Origin: Cupriavidus necator N-1
GTDB lineage: Bacteria; Pseudomonadota; Gammaproteobacteria; Burkholderiales; Burkholderiaceae
Assembly (NCBI RefSeq): GCF_000219215.1
Contig: NC_015723.1
Coordinates: forward strand, 868,001-932,000
Direction: 5' to 3'
DNA: 64,000 bases
The notes beneath the pieces are model-generated. The model was not told the DNA's origin and ran no database searches. It saw only the letters and a program-made list of their open reading frames with translations. The position numbers and the translations under genes are program-made. Below, one piece after another: positions 42,101 to 50,767 of this stretch (within the stretch, counting starts at the first letter, position 1; each line of letters opens with the position of its first letter).

Positions 42101-44326
42101 TCAGACCCAGCCAAAGAGGGCCAGGATCATGTCGATCAGTTTGATGCCAACAAACGGGACCAGGATGCCGCCCAGACCGTAGACCAGCAGGTTGCGGCGC
42201 AGCAGCACCGCCGCGCCCAGCGGCCGGTAGACCACGCCCTTGAGTGCAAGCGGGATCAGCACGACGATGATGAGAGCGTTGAAGATCACTGCCGACATGA
42301 TGGCCGACGCCGGCGTGGCGAGCCCCATCACATTGAGCAGGTTGAGCTGCGGATAGGTGGTGGCAAACGCCGCCGGGATGATCGCGAAGTACTTGGCGAT
42401 GTCGTTGGCCACGCTGAAGGTCGTCAGCGAGCCGCGCGTCATCAGCATCTGCTTGCCGATCTCGACGATCTCGATCAGCTTGGTCGGGTTGCTGTCCAGG
42501 TCCACCATGTTGCCGGCTTCCTTGGCCGCCTGCGTGCCGCTGTTCATCGCCACGGCCACGTCGGCCTGGGCGAGTGCCGGGGCGTCGTTGGTGCCGTCGC
42601 CGGTCATCGCGACCAGCCGGCCATCGGCCTGGTACTGGCGGATCAGCTTGAGCTTGGCTTCCGGCGTGGCTTCGGCCAGGAAGTCGTCAACGCCGGCTTC
42701 CGCCGCAATCGAAGCCGCAGTCAGCCGGTTGTCGCCGGTGATCATCACGGTCTTGATGCCCATCTTGCGCAGTTCGCCGAAGCGATCGCGAATGCCGGTC
42801 TTGACAATGTCTTTCAGTTCGATCACGCCAAGAACGCGCACCGAATCGCCGTTGGCGTCGGCTACCACCAGCGGCGTGCTGCCGACGCGGGCGACCTCAT
42901 CCACGGCTTGCAAGACCGCATCGGGGAACTTGCCGGCGCGTTCCGTGACGTAGCGGCGCACGGCATCGGCCGCTCCCTTGCGCACGTGACGCTCGCCGCC
43001 GCCATCGCTCAGGTCAACACCGCTCATGCGGGTCTGGGCGCTGAACGGCACGAATTCCGGCTTCTGGCTTGCCATCACCGGCGCCGTCAGCCCCGGCAGC
43101 TGGCGTGCCAGCGTGATAATGCTGCGGCCTTCCGGCGTCTCGTCGGCCAGCGACGACAGCCATGCCGCTTCCGCGAGTTGCAGCTGCGACACGCCCGGGG
43201 CCGGGATGAAGCGCGATGCCTGGCGGTTGCCGTGGGTAATGGTGCCGGTCTTGTCGAGCAGCAGCACGTCCACGTCACCGGCGGCTTCGACAGCACGGCC
43301 CGAGGTGGCAATCACGTTGGCTTCCATCATGCGGCTCATGCCCGCCACGCCAATGGCTGACAGCAGCCCGCCGATCGTGGTGGGAATCAGGCAAACCAGC
43401 AGGGCTACCAGTACCGTGATCGTGACCGGCACGCCAGCCTTCGTCACCAGGACGCTGTAGAGCGAGAACGGCTGCAGCGTGGCCGTGGCCAGCAACAGCA
43501 CGATGGTCAGCCCGACCAGCAGGATCGTCAGGGCAAGTTCGTTCGGTGTCTTTTGCCGCTTGGCGCCTTCAACCATCGTGATCATGCGGTCGATGAAACT
43601 CTCGCCCGGGTTGGTCGTGATGCGGGCCACGATCCAGTCGGACAGCACGCGCGTACCGCCGGTCACCGACGAGAAGTCGCCGCCCGACTCGCGGATCACC
43701 GGCGCTGATTCGCCGGTGATGGCGCTTTCGTCGACCGAGGCCACGCCGTCGATCACTTCGCCGTCGCCGGGGATCATCTCGCCGGCCTGCACCAGCACCA
43801 CGTCACCGCGGCGCAGCGCCGTCGCGGGGCGCGCTTCGGTGGCACCTCCACGCTTGCCGTCCTTCAGCACACGTGCGGTGACCGTGGTCTTCAGACCGCG
43901 CAGCGCCTCCGCCTGTTGCTTGCTCCGGCCTTCGGCAAGTGCCTCGGCGAAGTTCGCGAACAGCACCGTGAACCACAGCCACACCGACACCGCCAGAATG
44001 AAGCCCGCGGATTCTCCACCCGGGGTTGCTGCCGGCGCGGCCATTGCCTTCAGGAAAAGGATAGTGGTCAGGATGCTGCCCACGTAGACCACGAACATCA
44101 CCGGGTTGCGCAGCTGGTCGCGCGGCGACAACTTCCTGAAGGCCGCGACCAGCGCGGGCTTCACCAGCTCCGGCGCGAACATGCTGCGCGCCGGCGGGCG
44201 ATGATGGTGGGAACCGTGTTGCCGGTCGGACACCGGCGCGCTCTTCGCCTGAAGCGTGTTGGAGGATGACGCTTCAGCTGTGTTGGCGCCGCGCTTGGCC
44301 ACTTGGGCCATCGAATCTTGTTGCAT
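42101..44326 (-). CDS. kdpB: KdpB, P-type ATPase catalytic subunit, 741 aa
   Basis: KdpB hydrolyses ATP to drive high-affinity potassium uptake through KdpA. The phosphorylation motif DKTGTIT has its Asp at about residue 358. The actuator loop [14 protein letters not shown], the nucleotide-binding region and the hinge [31 protein letters not shown] (given as a region) are all present, as are the expected hydrophobic segments. The N-terminus is about 50 residues longer than in E. coli and His/Ser-rich ([16 protein letters not shown]), which is unusual but was seen directly. Confidence 0.96.
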   Translation of the reverse strand: MQQDSMAQVAKRGANTAEASSSNTLQAKSAPVSDRQHGSHHHRPPARSMFAPELVKPALVAAFRKLSPRDQLRNPVMFVVYVGSILTTILFLKAMAAPAATPGGESAGFILAVSVWLWFTVLFANFAEALAEGRSKQQAEALRGLKTTVTARVLKDGKRGGATEARPATALRRGDVVLVQAGEMIPGDGEVIDGVASVDESAITGESAPVIRESGGDFSSVTGGTRVLSDWIVARITTNPGESFIDRMITMVEGAKRQKTPNELALTILLVGLTIVLLLATATLQPFSLYSVLVTKAGVPVTITVLVALLVCLIPTTIGGLLSAIGVAGMSRMMEANVIATSGRAVEAAGDVDVLLLDKTGTITHGNRQASRFIPAPGVSQLQLAEAAWLSSLADETPEGRSIITLARQLPGLTAPVMASQKPEFVPFSAQTRMSGVDLSDGGGERHVRKGAADAVRRYVTERAGKFPDAVLQAVDEVARVGSTPLVVADANGDSVRVLGVIELKDIVKTGIRDRFGELRKMGIKTVMITGDNRLTAASIAAEAGVDDFLAEATPEAKLKLIRQYQADGRLVAMTGDGTNDAPALAQADVAVAMNSGTQAAKEAGNMVDLDSNPTKLIEIVEIGKQMLMTRGSLTTFSVANDIAKYFAIIPAAFATTYPQLNLLNVMGLATPASAIMSAVIFNALIIVVLIPLALKGVVYRPLGAAVLLRRNLLVYGLGGILVPFVGIKLIDMILALFGWV

Positions 44327-44429
44327 GGTTTCTCCGCAATCCGCTAGAGCCATCCGGCACCTGCATCTGTGAGGCAGTGCAGGGGCCGGACGTGTAGGAA
44401 TGCCCGATATTTCGTCGTCAGTCGTCGCT

Positions 44430-46250
44430 TTACTTCGCCGCGGTTGCCGTCACCGCGCCCTGGAGCTGCTCGGCGACCGGCCCCAGCGCCAGCGCCGGGA
44501 CATAGGTCAGCGCCCCGACCAGCAGCACCGTGCCCACTAACAGGACGACAAACAGCGGGCCATGCGTCGGCATCGTGCCGCCGGTCACCGGCACGCGTTT
44601 CTTGGCTGCCAGCGAGCCCGCCAGCGCAAGGACCGGGATGATGATCCAGAACCGGCCAAACCACATGGCCGCCGCCAGCAGCGTGTTGTAGAACGGCGTG
44701 TTGGCAGACAAGCCCGCAAAGGCGCTGCCATTGTTGTTGGCCGCCGACGAGAGCGCGTACAGGATCTCCGAGAAGCCGTGCGTGCCGGGATTGAACACCC
44801 CGGCGCGTCCCACCTCGGTCATCACCGCCACGGACGTGCCGAGCAGCACCAGCAGTGGCGTGACCAGGATCGCCACGGCCGTCATCTTCATTTCGTAGAC
44901 TTCGATCTTCTTGCCGAGGTACTCCGGCGTGCGCCCAATCATCAGTCCGGCGATGAACACCGCGAGCACGGCGTAGACCAGCATGCCGTACAGCCCCGAG
45001 CCGACGCCGCCGAACACCACCTCGCCCAGCTGCATCAGCAGCATCGGCACCAGGCCACCGATGGCGGTGAAGGAGTCATGCATGGCATTGACCGCGCCGC
45101 ACGACGCCGCGGTCGTGATGGTGGCGAACAGTGCCGAAGCGGCGATGCCGAAGCGCGTTTCCTTGCCTTCCATATTGCCGCCGGCCTGCAACAGCGACGC
45201 GGCGTGATCCACGGGCAATCCGGCCAGGGCCGGGCTGGCCATCTGCTCGGACATCGCCGCCACGCAGGCCAACGCGACAAAGATGACCGTCATGGAGGCC
45301 AGCACCGCGACACCCTGTCGCCTGTCCCCGACCATTTCGCCAAAGGTGAAGCACAGCGCCGCCGGTATCAGGAAGATCGCCAGCATCTCTAGGAGGTTGG
45401 CCAGGGCATTCGGGTTCTCGAACGGATGCGCCGAGTTGGCATTGAAGAAGCCGCCGCCGTTGGTGCCCAGCATTTTGATGGCTTCCTGCGAGGCAACCGG
45501 TCCCATCGCCAGCGTCTGCTTGTCGGTCTTCAGGTCTTCCGTCGCCGGCTTGCCTTGTGCATCGAGCACCGGTTGCCCGGCCGCATCGACCTTCGGCTGG
45601 CTGTACTCAACCGGCGTGACGAGGCTGACTTCCTTGTAGGCATCGAAGTTCTGGATCACACCCTGGCTGACCAGCGCCAGCGCGATCACGGTCGCGATCG
45701 GCGCCAGCACGTACAACGTGACCCGCGTCATGTCGACCCAGAAATTGCCGATGGTGGCGGCGCTCTGGCGCGCAAATCCGCGCATCAGCGCGAACACCAC
45801 CGCGATGCCGGTCGCCGCGGACAGGAAGTTCTGCACGGTGAGCGCGAGCATCTGCGTCAGATAGCCCATGGTCGACTCGCCGGCATAGCCTTGCCAGTTG
45901 GTGTTGGCGACAAAGCTGATCGCCGTGTTAAAGGCCGAGTCCGGCGCAACCGCACCAAAGCCCTGCGGATTGAGCGGAAGCATGCCCTGCAGGCGCTGCA
46001 GCGCATAGACTGCCACCACGCCAAGCAGGTTGAACGCCAGCACCGCGACGGCGTACTGCTTCCATCCCATCCCGGTATCGGCACGCACGCCGCCCAGGCG
46101 ATACAGCAGCCGTTCCAGCGGTCGGCCCCAGACGGTCAGCGAATAGTCGCCGTCTTCCACAGCGCGCCGGATATAGCGTCCGAGAAAAGGGGCGCACGCC
46201 AGGAGGATGGCGAGATAGAGGACCAGCAGGCCCAAGAATTGGGAGGACAT
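44430..46250 (-). CDS. kdpA: KdpA, potassium-translocating subunit, 606 aa
   Basis: This polytopic membrane protein is related to the potassium channel superfamily. It carries selectivity-filter-like repeats, including [55 protein letters not shown] and [24 protein letters not shown] blocks. The ATG at 46250 overlaps the kdpF stop codon (TGATG) and the gene ends 103 bases before kdpB. Length is slightly above the E. coli protein, with an insert near residues 255-275 ([20 protein letters not shown]). Confidence 0.96.
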   Translation of the reverse strand: MSSQFLGLLVLYLAILLACAPFLGRYIRRAVEDGDYSLTVWGRPLERLLYRLGGVRADTGMGWKQYAVAVLAFNLLGVVAVYALQRLQGMLPLNPQGFGAVAPDSAFNTAISFVANTNWQGYAGESTMGYLTQMLALTVQNFLSAATGIAVVFALMRGFARQSAATIGNFWVDMTRVTLYVLAPIATVIALALVSQGVIQNFDAYKEVSLVTPVEYSQPKVDAAGQPVLDAQGKPATEDLKTDKQTLAMGPVASQEAIKMLGTNGGGFFNANSAHPFENPNALANLLEMLAIFLIPAALCFTFGEMVGDRRQGVAVLASMTVIFVALACVAAMSEQMASPALAGLPVDHAASLLQAGGNMEGKETRFGIAASALFATITTAASCGAVNAMHDSFTAIGGLVPMLLMQLGEVVFGGVGSGLYGMLVYAVLAVFIAGLMIGRTPEYLGKKIEVYEMKMTAVAILVTPLLVLLGTSVAVMTEVGRAGVFNPGTHGFSEILYALSSAANNNGSAFAGLSANTPFYNTLLAAAMWFGRFWIIIPVLALAGSLAAKKRVPVTGGTMPTHGPLFVVLLVGTVLLVGALTYVPALALGPVAEQLQGAVTATAAK

Positions 46251-46339
46251 CAGAATTTCTCCGGCCGGAACAACGCAATGAGGAGGTAAACAAAAATGGC
46301 AATGGCCAGCACGCCGCTCAACAGATCCGTCCAGCCCAT
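46250..46339 (-). CDS. kdpF: KdpF small stabilising subunit, 29 aa
   Basis: A short reading frame reads [16 protein letters not shown], then [13 protein letters not shown]. It is a single transmembrane helix with the C-terminal motif LFRPEKF typical of KdpF. Its TGA overlaps the kdpA ATG by one base, and its own ATG overlaps the stop of the 54-residue gene before it in the same TGATG arrangement. The AGGAGGCTG stretch just upstream is a strong ribosome binding site. KdpF stabilises the KdpABC complex in the membrane. Confidence 0.93.
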   Translation of the reverse strand: MGWTDLLSGVLAIAIFVYLLIALFRPEKF

Positions 46340-46503
46340 CACAGCCTCCTGTCCGACGCGCTGTTCTTTGCCAGCATCTGGTCATGCGGGCTGCCGGGCT
46401 CGCTGCCTGCCGGAGATTTCGGCGCAAGCACGGCGCAAAGCCCCAGCAGGGCCGCGCTCAGCACGGCGAAGCCAATCAATACGATCAAAAAGATCCCGTC
46501 CAT
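46339..46503 (-). CDS. Small membrane protein encoded before kdpF, 54 aa
   Basis: The product has one N-terminal hydrophobic helix ([22 protein letters not shown], residues 5-26, given as a region) and a polar tail [16 protein letters not shown]. It is the first gene of the kdp transcript and is coupled to kdpF by a TGATG overlap, which supports its being translated. Small proteins in this position occur in other betaproteobacterial kdp operons as far as I recall, but I know no assigned function. It may be a further accessory subunit of the Kdp complex. Confidence 0.75.
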   Translation of the reverse strand: MDGIFLIVLIGFAVLSAALLGLCAVLAPKSPAGSEPGSPHDQMLAKNSASDRRL

Positions 46504-46582
46504 AACAAAGCACCCTTGAATGGTTTCGGCTTGCAGATTAGCGACGGGGTCGTAAAAACAGGGTAGAAAGGTGGCCGGTGCG

Positions 46583-46599
46583 TATAAAGAACGCATAAA
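46583..46599 (-). promoter_or_regulatory. Candidate KdpE binding site
   Basis: Read on the minus strand, TTTATG and TTTATA are separated by five bases (11-base period). This matches the arrangement TTTATA-N5-TTTACA known for the E. coli kdp promoter. It lies about 80-100 bases upstream of the first gene of the kdp transcript. The extended repeat is CGTATAAAGA/CGCATAAAGA at 46581-46601 on the plus strand. The 250-base gap 46504-46753 holds no gene. Confidence 0.65.
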
Positions 46600-46753
46600 G
46601 ATTCCGGCGATCAGCATGCGCACGCGAACCAAGGAGCACTTTTTCTGGCCGCTGGCGATCGTGATGGGTGCTGCTGGTGGCTGAGGTGCTGCGCCGGCGC
46701 GACGCTTCTCTATCGAATCTTTACGCGATGGCGCCGTATCGCGGCTCAGCACG

Positions 46754-47986
46754 TTAATCGAGAGGCTTGACCCGCCTGAACGCACCAAGGAGTGCGAGGT
46801 CGTAGGCAATCTTGAGCACGCCGCAGGCAACCAGCGGCGTCCCGACCCAGCCCATGGCCAGCAGCGCGCCCGCCAGGGTCGGGCCGAATGCGGCAGCCAG
46901 GCTCCTGGGCACGGCGGTCAGGCTTGCCGCCGCCGGCCGCTCGGGCGGCGTCACCACGGCCATGACATAGGCGGTCCGGGTCGGTACATCCATCTGCGAC
47001 AGCGCGCTGCGTACGAGCAACAGCGCCAGCGTCGCCGGCAGGGAGGGGGCGAACGCGGCCGCGATCAGGCAGAGGCTGGATGGGATATGGGTGAACACCA
47101 TCGTATTCAGCAAACCGAACCTGCGAGCCAGCGGCGCAGCCACGAGTTGGGAGCCGGCGCTTAGCAGCCCGGCCCAGAAGAAGAATTGCCCGGCGGCACC
47201 AATGGAAAGGCTGAAGCGCTGCATCAACCAGAGCGCTAGCAGAGAGTTCACCACCAGGCCGCCGGCAAATGCGTCGACGCTGAAGAGCAGGGCAAGGCGG
47301 GTAACGATCCGGCGAGACGGTCCCAGCGGGACTCTCGTCGTTGCCAGGTGCGCTGGCGGCTCCGGCATGCGGGCATAGAGGATCCAGAGTGCGGCACCGG
47401 TCAGGGCATAGACAATGAACATGGCGCGCAGCGCGCTGAGGACAGGAACCCCAAGCTGCGCCGCGAGCCAGTCCGGCAGCGCCGCCGCCAGCGCGCCAAT
47501 GGCGGCGCAGAGGGCCCCGGTCAGGCTGTAGCGGGCGAACAGCGCAGTGCGGGCATCGGGGGAGGCCGAATCGGCAAGACCGGCATGCTCAAGCGGCAGG
47601 AAGACGCTGACGTCGCCGGAACTGGGGTTGAGCGTGCCTACGAATGCGACCAGCAACAGCGGCCAGAGAGAGGACAGCCCGGCGAAGCCTATGCCCGTCG
47701 CGGCCATCAGCGCGGCCGCCGACACCAGCAGCCTGCGCTGCGGATAGCGATGGCCGATGACGCCCACCAGGACCGTCGCCAGTGCCGAGCCGATCAGGGT
47801 GGCGCTGCTGACCAGTCCCACTGCCAGTTGCGCGAAACCGAGGGCCAGCAGGTACGCCGGCAACAGCACGGCGATAAAGCCGTCACAGAACCCGCGCAGC
47901 GCGCGCCCGACGAGAAGCGGCAAAGCGCCGGGATGAACGCGTGCGGGCAGGACCAGGCGCGCAAGCCAGCCTCTGCTGACAGTCAT
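46754..47986 (-). CDS. MFS transporter, 410 aa
   Basis: This is a 12-helix major facilitator protein. Helix 1 has LPLLVGRALRGFCDGFIAVLLPAYLL, the loop 2-3 motif is reduced to GVIGHRYPQRRLL, and helix 7 begins LLFSVDAFAGGLVVNSLLALW. Substrate cannot be predicted and no operon partner is present; it points away from the TetR gene and toward kdp. The start at 47986 is preferred over 48010 because GAAGACCCGGCC precedes it. The 3' end lies 250 bases before the kdp transcript start. Confidence 0.85.
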   Translation of the reverse strand: MTVSRGWLARLVLPARVHPGALPLLVGRALRGFCDGFIAVLLPAYLLALGFAQLAVGLVSSATLIGSALATVLVGVIGHRYPQRRLLVSAAALMAATGIGFAGLSSLWPLLLVAFVGTLNPSSGDVSVFLPLEHAGLADSASPDARTALFARYSLTGALCAAIGALAAALPDWLAAQLGVPVLSALRAMFIVYALTGAALWILYARMPEPPAHLATTRVPLGPSRRIVTRLALLFSVDAFAGGLVVNSLLALWLMQRFSLSIGAAGQFFFWAGLLSAGSQLVAAPLARRFGLLNTMVFTHIPSSLCLIAAAFAPSLPATLALLLVRSALSQMDVPTRTAYVMAVVTPPERPAAASLTAVPRSLAAAFGPTLAGALLAMGWVGTPLVACGVLKIAYDLALLGAFRRVKPLD

Positions 47987-48240
47987 GGCCGGGTCTTCAC
48001 GTGTGCGCATCGCAATGGCGTCCGTATCCCGGTCTTCTCATTGAGCCAGGGGAAGTCCGTGACGACCACGCCGTAAAAAAAACAGCATGCGCCGGACTCG
48101 AAGGCACCGGCTTTGGCAAGGCACACGGCAAGGGCAGGCATGGCGGCATGTTAGATGCCCGTACGCCGCGCTTCAATAGCGTAGAGATCGCTACAGGTGG
48201 GGGAGGAACCAGGGGCACGCCTGAAGTATCATCCTGGCTG

Positions 48241-48251
48241 ACAAGCAAGTT
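48241..48251 (+). promoter_or_regulatory. ACAAGCAAGTT motif before the TetR gene
   Basis: ACAAGCAAGTT lies 23 bases upstream of the TetR start and recurs exactly at 50705-50715 in the divergent promoter of the acyl-CoA cluster. A shared motif in the regulator's own promoter and in the target promoter is what an autoregulated TetR repressor would produce. The remaining 48002-48240 gap has a small TAGCG...CGCTA dyad and no gene. Confidence 0.45.
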
Positions 48252-48274
48252 TCAAACGATCGCCTATCAGTCAC

Positions 48275-48928
48275 ATGAACAGCCCCTCCGGAATCGAAGC
48301 GCCTCCCGCCAGGCAACGCCGCAAGCAAAGCGACCGCAGGGAAGAAGCGGAACGCCGCATTCTCCAGAGCGCCATGGAACTGGTGAGCGAGAAAGGCGTG
48401 ACGGGGACGACCCTGGGCGAGGTCGGCGAACGGGCGGGTTACAGCCGGGGCCTGCCGGCCCACCACTATGGCAACAAGGAAGGCCTGTTGACGGCGCTGG
48501 TGGGACGGATCGGAAGGAATTTCCGTGCGGCGCGAAACGCCGCAGGTCCGTGGCGGCCGGGCCTCGATGCCATTCTCGGCGTGGTCGGGCTCTACATCGA
48601 CCGGGCCGCGAGCCACGACTGCGCCACCCGCGCGCTGTACATCATGTTCACCGAAGCCTTTGTCTCGGGCGGGGCGCTCGCTGTCGCGCTGGATCAGTTC
48701 AACTGCGCGTCGCTGGCGTACTTCGAGGGGCATCTGCGCATCGGCATCCGCAAGCAGGAGATCCGGGCCGATGTCGACCCCGTGGCGGAGTCCATCGTCA
48801 TACTTGGCGCGCTGCGCGGCATCTCGGCGCAGTTCCTGCTGGGATCGCCGCATGCCAATCCCGCCCAGGTGCGGGATGCCCTGGTGGGCACGATGGCGCG
48901 CGCGCTGCGTCCTGACCCGACGGCATGA
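48275..48928 (+). CDS. TetR-family transcriptional regulator, 217 aa
   Basis: The N-terminal HTH reads ERRILQSAMELVSEKGVTGTTLGEVGERAGYSRGLPAHHYGNKEGLL in blocks from residue 26, typical of TetR. The C-terminal domain is helical and differs between family members. It converges on the thiolase-like gene and is the obvious regulator of the surrounding acyl-CoA cluster. No strong ribosome binding site precedes the ATG. The ligand may be an acyl-CoA, by analogy to other TetR regulators of such clusters. Confidence 0.9.
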   Translation: MNSPSGIEAPPARQRRKQSDRREEAERRILQSAMELVSEKGVTGTTLGEVGERAGYSRGLPAHHYGNKEGLLTALVGRIGRNFRAARNAAGPWRPGLDAILGVVGLYIDRAASHDCATRALYIMFTEAFVSGGALAVALDQFNCASLAYFEGHLRIGIRKQEIRADVDPVAESIVILGALRGISAQFLLGSPHANPAQVRDALVGTMARALRPDPTA

Positions 48929-48947
48929 CGCAGCGCTGCAGCGTGCT

Positions 48948-50105
48948 TCAGGGGCGCGCCAGCACGTGCGCGTAGCAGACGGCGCCCAGGCCGACCATGT
49001 GGGCCAGCCCGTAACGGGCAGAAGCTTGCTGCCGGTCGCCGGCCTCGTGCCGCAGTTGCCGCACGATCTCGCCTACTTGCCCGATCCCGGTGGGCCCGAT
49101 CGGGTGGCCCATGGCGATCAGCCCGCCGGACGGGCTCACGGCGCAACGGCCGCCAATGTCGAACGCACCTTCCTTGAGTAGCGGCATGGCATGGCCTTCA
49201 TCGCACACGCCAATCGCTTCCAGGTACTCCAGTTCCTCTACCGTAAAAGCGTCGTGCAGTTCGACCACATCGAGCTGCCGTGGCGAAACGCCGGCATCGG
49301 CCAGGGCCCGGTGCACCGTTTCCTGCGTCAGCAGCGTGTCATAGCGCGCAGGATCGTCGTACACGCGCTGGCTTCCCGCGGCCGAGGCCAGCGCCCGGAT
49401 GGCCCGGCCCGGATCCACGCCGTAGCGTCTGAGTGCCGCTTCCGAAGCCACGATGACGGCGGCCGAACCTTCTCCGACCGGCGTGCACTGCAGCGCGGTA
49501 AAGCTGCCGGCAATGGGCTTGCCCGCCAGGATCTCATCCAGCGTGCGTGCTTTCTGCCGCTGTGCGAACGGATTGCTGGCGCCGTTGCGGTGATTCTTCA
49601 CCGCCACCAGGGCAATGTCCTCGACCGCCACGCGGTTGCGGTGCGCGTAGGCATCGGCCAGCAGCGCAAAATGCGTGAATGGCACGATGGCGTCGTCGGC
49701 CAGGCTGGCAATGCCAGTCTGGTGTTCCGCGCGTTCGGGGCGCCCCTGCGTGCGCGGCTTGTCGACGCCAAGCGCGAGGGACATGTCAGTGAGACCCGTC
49801 GCCACTTCCAGGCAGGCCTGGCGAAATGCCGCCGAACCGGAGGCAGAGGCGTTCTCGATATGGACGATGGGGATGCCGGTGGCGCCGAGGTGCCGCAGCA
49901 TGGGCCGGCCGGCGGCCATCGGCAGCAAGGCCGTGGCGACATAGGCGGACTGGACGCCTTCCCACGGTACGCCGGCATCGGCCAGCGCGGCGCGGGCGGC
50001 GGTGAGCCCGAGTTGAACGTAAGGTGTTTCGCTCAGCGGCTGGTAGCGATGAAAGCCGATGCCGATGACATAGACCGGGCGAAGGGTGGTGAGTGCAACG
50101 CTCAT
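48948..50105 (-). CDS. Thiolase-like (SCP2-thiolase/Ltp type) protein lacking the nucleophilic Cys, 385 aa
   Basis: The fold is thiolase: VYVIGIGFHRY at the start, the conserved C-terminal HDAFTVEELEYLEAIG, and SPSGGLIAMGHPIGPTGIGQ. In the SCP2-thiolase group the nucleophile sits in ENACASGS; here the block reads ENASASGSAAF, so Ser87 takes the place of the Cys. That makes ordinary thiolysis doubtful and resembles Ltp-type aldolases of steroid side-chain breakdown, which pair with a DUF35 protein. A DUF35 gene lies 18 bases upstream on the same strand. CGGAGGAACGG precedes the ATG. Confidence 0.88.
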   Translation of the reverse strand: MSVALTTLRPVYVIGIGFHRYQPLSETPYVQLGLTAARAALADAGVPWEGVQSAYVATALLPMAAGRPMLRHLGATGIPIVHIENASASGSAAFRQACLEVATGLTDMSLALGVDKPRTQGRPERAEHQTGIASLADDAIVPFTHFALLADAYAHRNRVAVEDIALVAVKNHRNGASNPFAQRQKARTLDEILAGKPIAGSFTALQCTPVGEGSAAVIVASEAALRRYGVDPGRAIRALASAAGSQRVYDDPARYDTLLTQETVHRALADAGVSPRQLDVVELHDAFTVEELEYLEAIGVCDEGHAMPLLKEGAFDIGGRCAVSPSGGLIAMGHPIGPTGIGQVGEIVRQLRHEAGDRQQASARYGLAHMVGLGAVCYAHVLARP

Positions 50106-50123
50106 GGGATCCGTTCCTCCGGT

Positions 50124-50573
50124 TCAGGCGACGCGAACAAAGCGAAGATCCAGCGCGCGCGCTTGCGTGCTGCCTTCCTGCTGCCCGTCCAACACCTCGG
50201 CGAGCACTGCGACGACGGCATCGCCCGGCACCAGCCTCGTTCCCCCAGTCCCCTGGCCAGCTTCGCTCCCGAGCGCAAGCGTGCGCACCAGGGGGCCGTC
50301 TTCCAGCCTCACCGCGGTGACCGTGAAAGGCGCCTGCCGCGCTGGTGAGGCGTGGAGATGCACCACCGCGCTGGATTCCACCCGACCGCGTCCGCTCAGG
50401 GCCACGGGCGTCAGCGCGTCGCCGGTGGCGCCGCAGCGCTCGCAGCCATAGCTTTGCCACGGGTAAAAGACATGGCCGCAGCGGCATGTTCCGCCGAGCA
50501 GGGCGGGGTGTTCCGGCAGCGCCGGCGTGCCCTGCGCGCGGTAGAGCGCAGGTTTCAGTAAGGGCAGGGTCAT
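50124..50573 (-). CDS. DUF35 OB-fold protein with zinc ribbon, 149 aa
   Basis: The N-terminal rubredoxin-like zinc ribbon has Cys30 and Cys32 (TCRCGHVF) and Cys44 and Cys47 (GCERCGA), followed by an OB-fold with GRGRVESSAVVHL and APFTVTAVRLEDGPLV. This is the ChsH2/DUF35 family, whose members form complexes with thiolase-like aldolases or hydratases and bind acyl-CoA. It is encoded just upstream of the thiolase-like gene. No Shine-Dalgarno is visible at the ATG; a 7-pair hairpin lies 7 bases upstream. Confidence 0.9.
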   Translation of the reverse strand: MTLPLLKPALYRAQGTPALPEHPALLGGTCRCGHVFYPWQSYGCERCGATGDALTPVALSGRGRVESSAVVHLHASPARQAPFTVTAVRLEDGPLVRTLALGSEAGQGTGGTRLVPGDAVVAVLAEVLDGQQEGSTQARALDLRFVRVA

Positions 50574-50580
50574 GGCGAAT

Positions 50581-50599
50581 GCGCCACTCGGGGTGGCGC
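50581..50599 (-). promoter_or_regulatory. 5'-leader hairpin of the DUF35 gene
   Basis: GCGCCAC (50581-50587) pairs with GTGGCGC (50593-50599) around five bases, seven bases from the ATG on the minus strand. It takes the place where a ribosome binding site would be. It may modulate translation or mark a different start. Confidence 0.4.
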
Positions 50600-50660
50600 G
50601 AGTAGTTGGATAACCCTGCCCAGTTTAGTGAGCGCCCTTCGCGGCGGAATCCGGGAATAC

Positions 50661-50717
50661 ACTTACTTGCTGATGAACAAGCAAATACATATTCTTGTCC
50701 GACAACAAGCAAGTTGT
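50661..50717. promoter_or_regulatory. Cluster of AGCAAGT-type motifs in the divergent promoter
   Basis: In the 194-base gap between the divergent DUF35 and acyl-CoA ligase genes, ACTTGCT occurs at 50665-50671, ACAAGCAAA at 50677-50685 and ACAAGCAAGTT at 50705-50715; the last forms ACAAC...GTTGT symmetry. The same 11-base word is in the TetR promoter at 48241. The tract is AT-rich relative to its surroundings. It probably contains the TetR operators controlling both arms of the cluster. Confidence 0.5.
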
Positions 50718-50767
50718 GGTTCGGGCAGCAGCAACAACCCCGCCCGACATCGCCGAGGTAAGGAGAC

